Shown in pieces: positions 6,555 to 7,742 of a DNA stretch of 7,742 bases; the first letter of the stretch is position 1; each line of letters opens with the position of its first letter. Below the pieces are notes generated by a model. It saw only the letters and a list, made by a program, of their open reading frames with translations, did no database searches and was not told the origin of the DNA. Made by a program: the position numbers and the translations under genes. The stretch comes from Actinomycetota bacterium (lineage in GTDB: Bacteria > Actinomycetota > Thermoleophilia > Solirubrobacterales > Solirubrobacteraceae): the NCBI GenBank assembly GCA_009699615.1, contig WLNV01000065.1, forward strand, positions 1-7,742, read 5' to 3'.

Positions 6555-7691
6555 CTAATCCTGACCGAATGCGTCGAGCAACGCGAATGTCACGTTCAGC
6601 ATCGCTTCAAGTTCCGCCACCGCGACACGTTCGCTTGGCTGGTGAGGACTCTGCGTCCCGTTGGCAAGATTGACGCAACGGAAGCCTTTCGCCCTAAACG
6701 CGTTGGCATCTGAGCCACCGCCGCTGGCAACCATCGTTGGCTCGTAGCCACAGGCCTCGAGCGCTGCCTTTGCTGCAATAACGCCCGGCTCGTCATCGGC
6801 GAGCTTGTAACCCACAAACGAGCGTTCGATCGTCAGATCGAGATCGCATTGGCAGCCCGGCTCATTGGTCGCGTCCTGGAACGCTTCAGCGACGGCCTCG
6901 GCCATCAGCTCGGCGCGCCCCTCTTCCAGCGATCGGACCTCGCCGTCGACTTGGGCGTGCTCAGGCACGACGTTGGTGCCAGCTACGCCGCCGCGAATCC
7001 GCGCCACGTTGGAGGTGCTCGTCTCGTCGATCCTCCCGTCCGGCAGCGCCGCAATTGCGCGCGCCGCCGCTGTGATCGCGCTTCGCCCATCCTCGGGCGA
7101 AACGCCAGCGTGGGCGGCACGCCCGCGGATGTCGGCGCGCCACCGGATGTGCGTTGGCGACGCAGCGATGATCTCTCCGATTGGCGTTGCGTGGTCGTAG
7201 ACGTATCCAACGTCGGAGCGGAGAACGCTTACGTCGAAGGCGTCAGCTCCAAGCAGCCCCGGCTCCTCGGCGACCGTGAAACAGAGCTCGAGATCAACCG
7301 GCGTGCCTTCTATTGTGGCGCGACGCGCGAGCTCAAGCAGCACTGCGACCGCGGCCTTGTTGTCGGCGCCAAGGATCGTCTCGCCTTGACTCTCCCAGCC
7401 GCCGTCAACGATGACGGGCACTACTGCACCGTCGTGCGGGACGGTGTCAAGATGCGCACAGAAGAGCACCGACTGGCCGCCGCGATCACCAATCCGCGCC
7501 AACAGGTTGCCGCTCTGACCACCGATGAGGACGGCCGCGTCATCCTCCACGACCTCAACGCCAATCTGCTCAAGCTCGCCGCGCACGTAGGCCGCGACCG
7601 CCCCTTCAGAGCGAGATGGGCTGGGTACCGCACAGAGCGTCGCAAATGTTTCGTTCAGGCGCCGGGTCTCAAGCTCCGAGGCGGCCCTCAT
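6555..7691 (-). CDS. PepT-like M20 family metallopeptidase
   Basis: This 378-residue cytoplasmic zinc-dependent exopeptidase belongs to the M20 clan and most resembles the peptidase T-like branch (as in Bacillus YqjE). The dimetal site is readable: H80 and D82 in CAHLDTVPHDG, bridging D110 in LGADNKAA, catalytic E142 and ligand E143 in VAEEPGLLGA, D166 in YVYDHA, and H350 in QSPHQPSERV. The dimerisation/lid domain spans about 180-290 with GRAAHAGVSPEDGRSAI, and the signature SGGGSDANAF (323-332) follows. Its substrate, small peptides or another amide, is not evident. The ATG at 7691 is the first possible one after an in-frame TGA, but its only Shine-Dalgarno-like bases (GAGG) directly touch the ATG, so initiation may depend on coupling to a gene beyond the right edge. 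The DUF3866 gene follows after 3 bp. Confidence 0.93.
   Translation of the reverse strand: MRAASELETRRLNETFATLCAVPSPSRSEGAVAAYVRGELEQIGVEVVEDDAAVLIGGQSGNLLARIGDRGGQSVLFCAHLDTVPHDGAVVPVIVDGGWESQGETILGADNKAAVAVLLELARRATIEGTPVDLELCFTVAEEPGLLGADAFDVSVLRSDVGYVYDHATPIGEIIAASPTHIRWRADIRGRAAHAGVSPEDGRSAITAAARAIAALPDGRIDETSTSNVARIRGGVAGTNVVPEHAQVDGEVRSLEEGRAELMAEAVAEAFQDATNEPGCQCDLDLTIERSFVGYKLADDEPGVIAAKAALEACGYEPTMVASGGGSDANAFRAKGFRCVNLANGTQSPHQPSERVAVAELEAMLNVTFALLDAFGQD
6559..6562 (-). promoter_or_regulatory. Shine-Dalgarno of the DUF3866 gene, inside the end of the peptidase gene
   Basis: AGGA on the minus strand lies 7 nt before the ATG at 6551 and within the last codons of the upstream peptidase, whose TAG stop falls between the two. 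The layout fits translational coupling of the pair. Confidence 0.65.
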
Positions 7692-7742
7692 CCTCGACGC
7701 GATCAGGCCGTGCGACGACTTGCGTGAGCGTCACCTTCGACG

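Noticed and set aside
1..6562. A 12-nt inverted match between positions 1-12 and 6551-6562
   Set aside because: A few 12-mer inverted matches are expected by chance in a window of this size, and both copies lie in coding sequence or a start region with no flanking similarity.
6849..7727. A 292-codon open frame on the plus strand opposite the M20 peptidase
   Set aside because: It has no family resemblance, lies wholly antisense to a gene with a complete metal site, and is the kind of long antisense frame expected in GC-rich coding DNA.
7669..7742. Possible C-terminus of another minus-strand gene at the right edge, ending in a TGA at 7669-7671 that would overlap the peptidase start by 23 bp
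   Set aside because: Two frames remain open to the edge for a short distance (the other ends at a TGA near 7703). Neither tail is recognisable, so no gene can be called.

Overview
The window is a GC-rich (by eye about 60-65%), densely packed bacterial chromosomal segment made almost entirely of housekeeping genes. Seven of the eight genes lie on the minus strand. The gene content (recO, dgt and dnaG in a row; a DUF3866 protein; XerD), the base composition and the apparent mix of Shine-Dalgarno and leaderless starts suggest an actinobacterium (Actinomycetota), perhaps a deep-branching one such as a Thermoleophilia-type lineage. The lineage is inference. I see no tRNA, rRNA, CRISPR, IS element or phage gene, and no gene-free stretch longer than 300 bases.

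Reading in the direction of minus-strand transcription (high to low coordinates): a PepT-like M20 metallopeptidase (7691-6555) is followed 3 bp later by a DUF3866 protein of unknown function (6551-5532). Next come the tyrosine recombinase XerD (5457-4507) and formamidopyrimidine-DNA glycosylase MutM/Fpg (4462-3581). The only plus-strand gene, a short glutaredoxin (3376-3630), sits between mutM and recO; its 3' end overlaps the 3' end of mutM by 50 bp. Then come recO (3339-2623), a dGTP triphosphohydrolase-like HD protein (2589-1540) and the primase dnaG (1529-1), whose C-terminus runs off the left edge.

Most of the genes serve DNA metabolism. XerD resolves chromosome dimers, MutM removes oxidised guanine, RecO loads RecA during gap repair, the HD protein hydrolyses dNTPs, and DnaG makes replication primers. 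The glutaredoxin adds thiol redox chemistry next to the oxidative-damage glycosylase. The peptidase/DUF3866 pair at the right looks like a separate, tightly coupled transcription unit.

I find no convincing new multi-gene system. The observations most worth following are the antisense glutaredoxin between mutM and recO, and the division of start sites into those with a Shine-Dalgarno and those with a TANNNT -10-like box 7-8 nt before the ATG.
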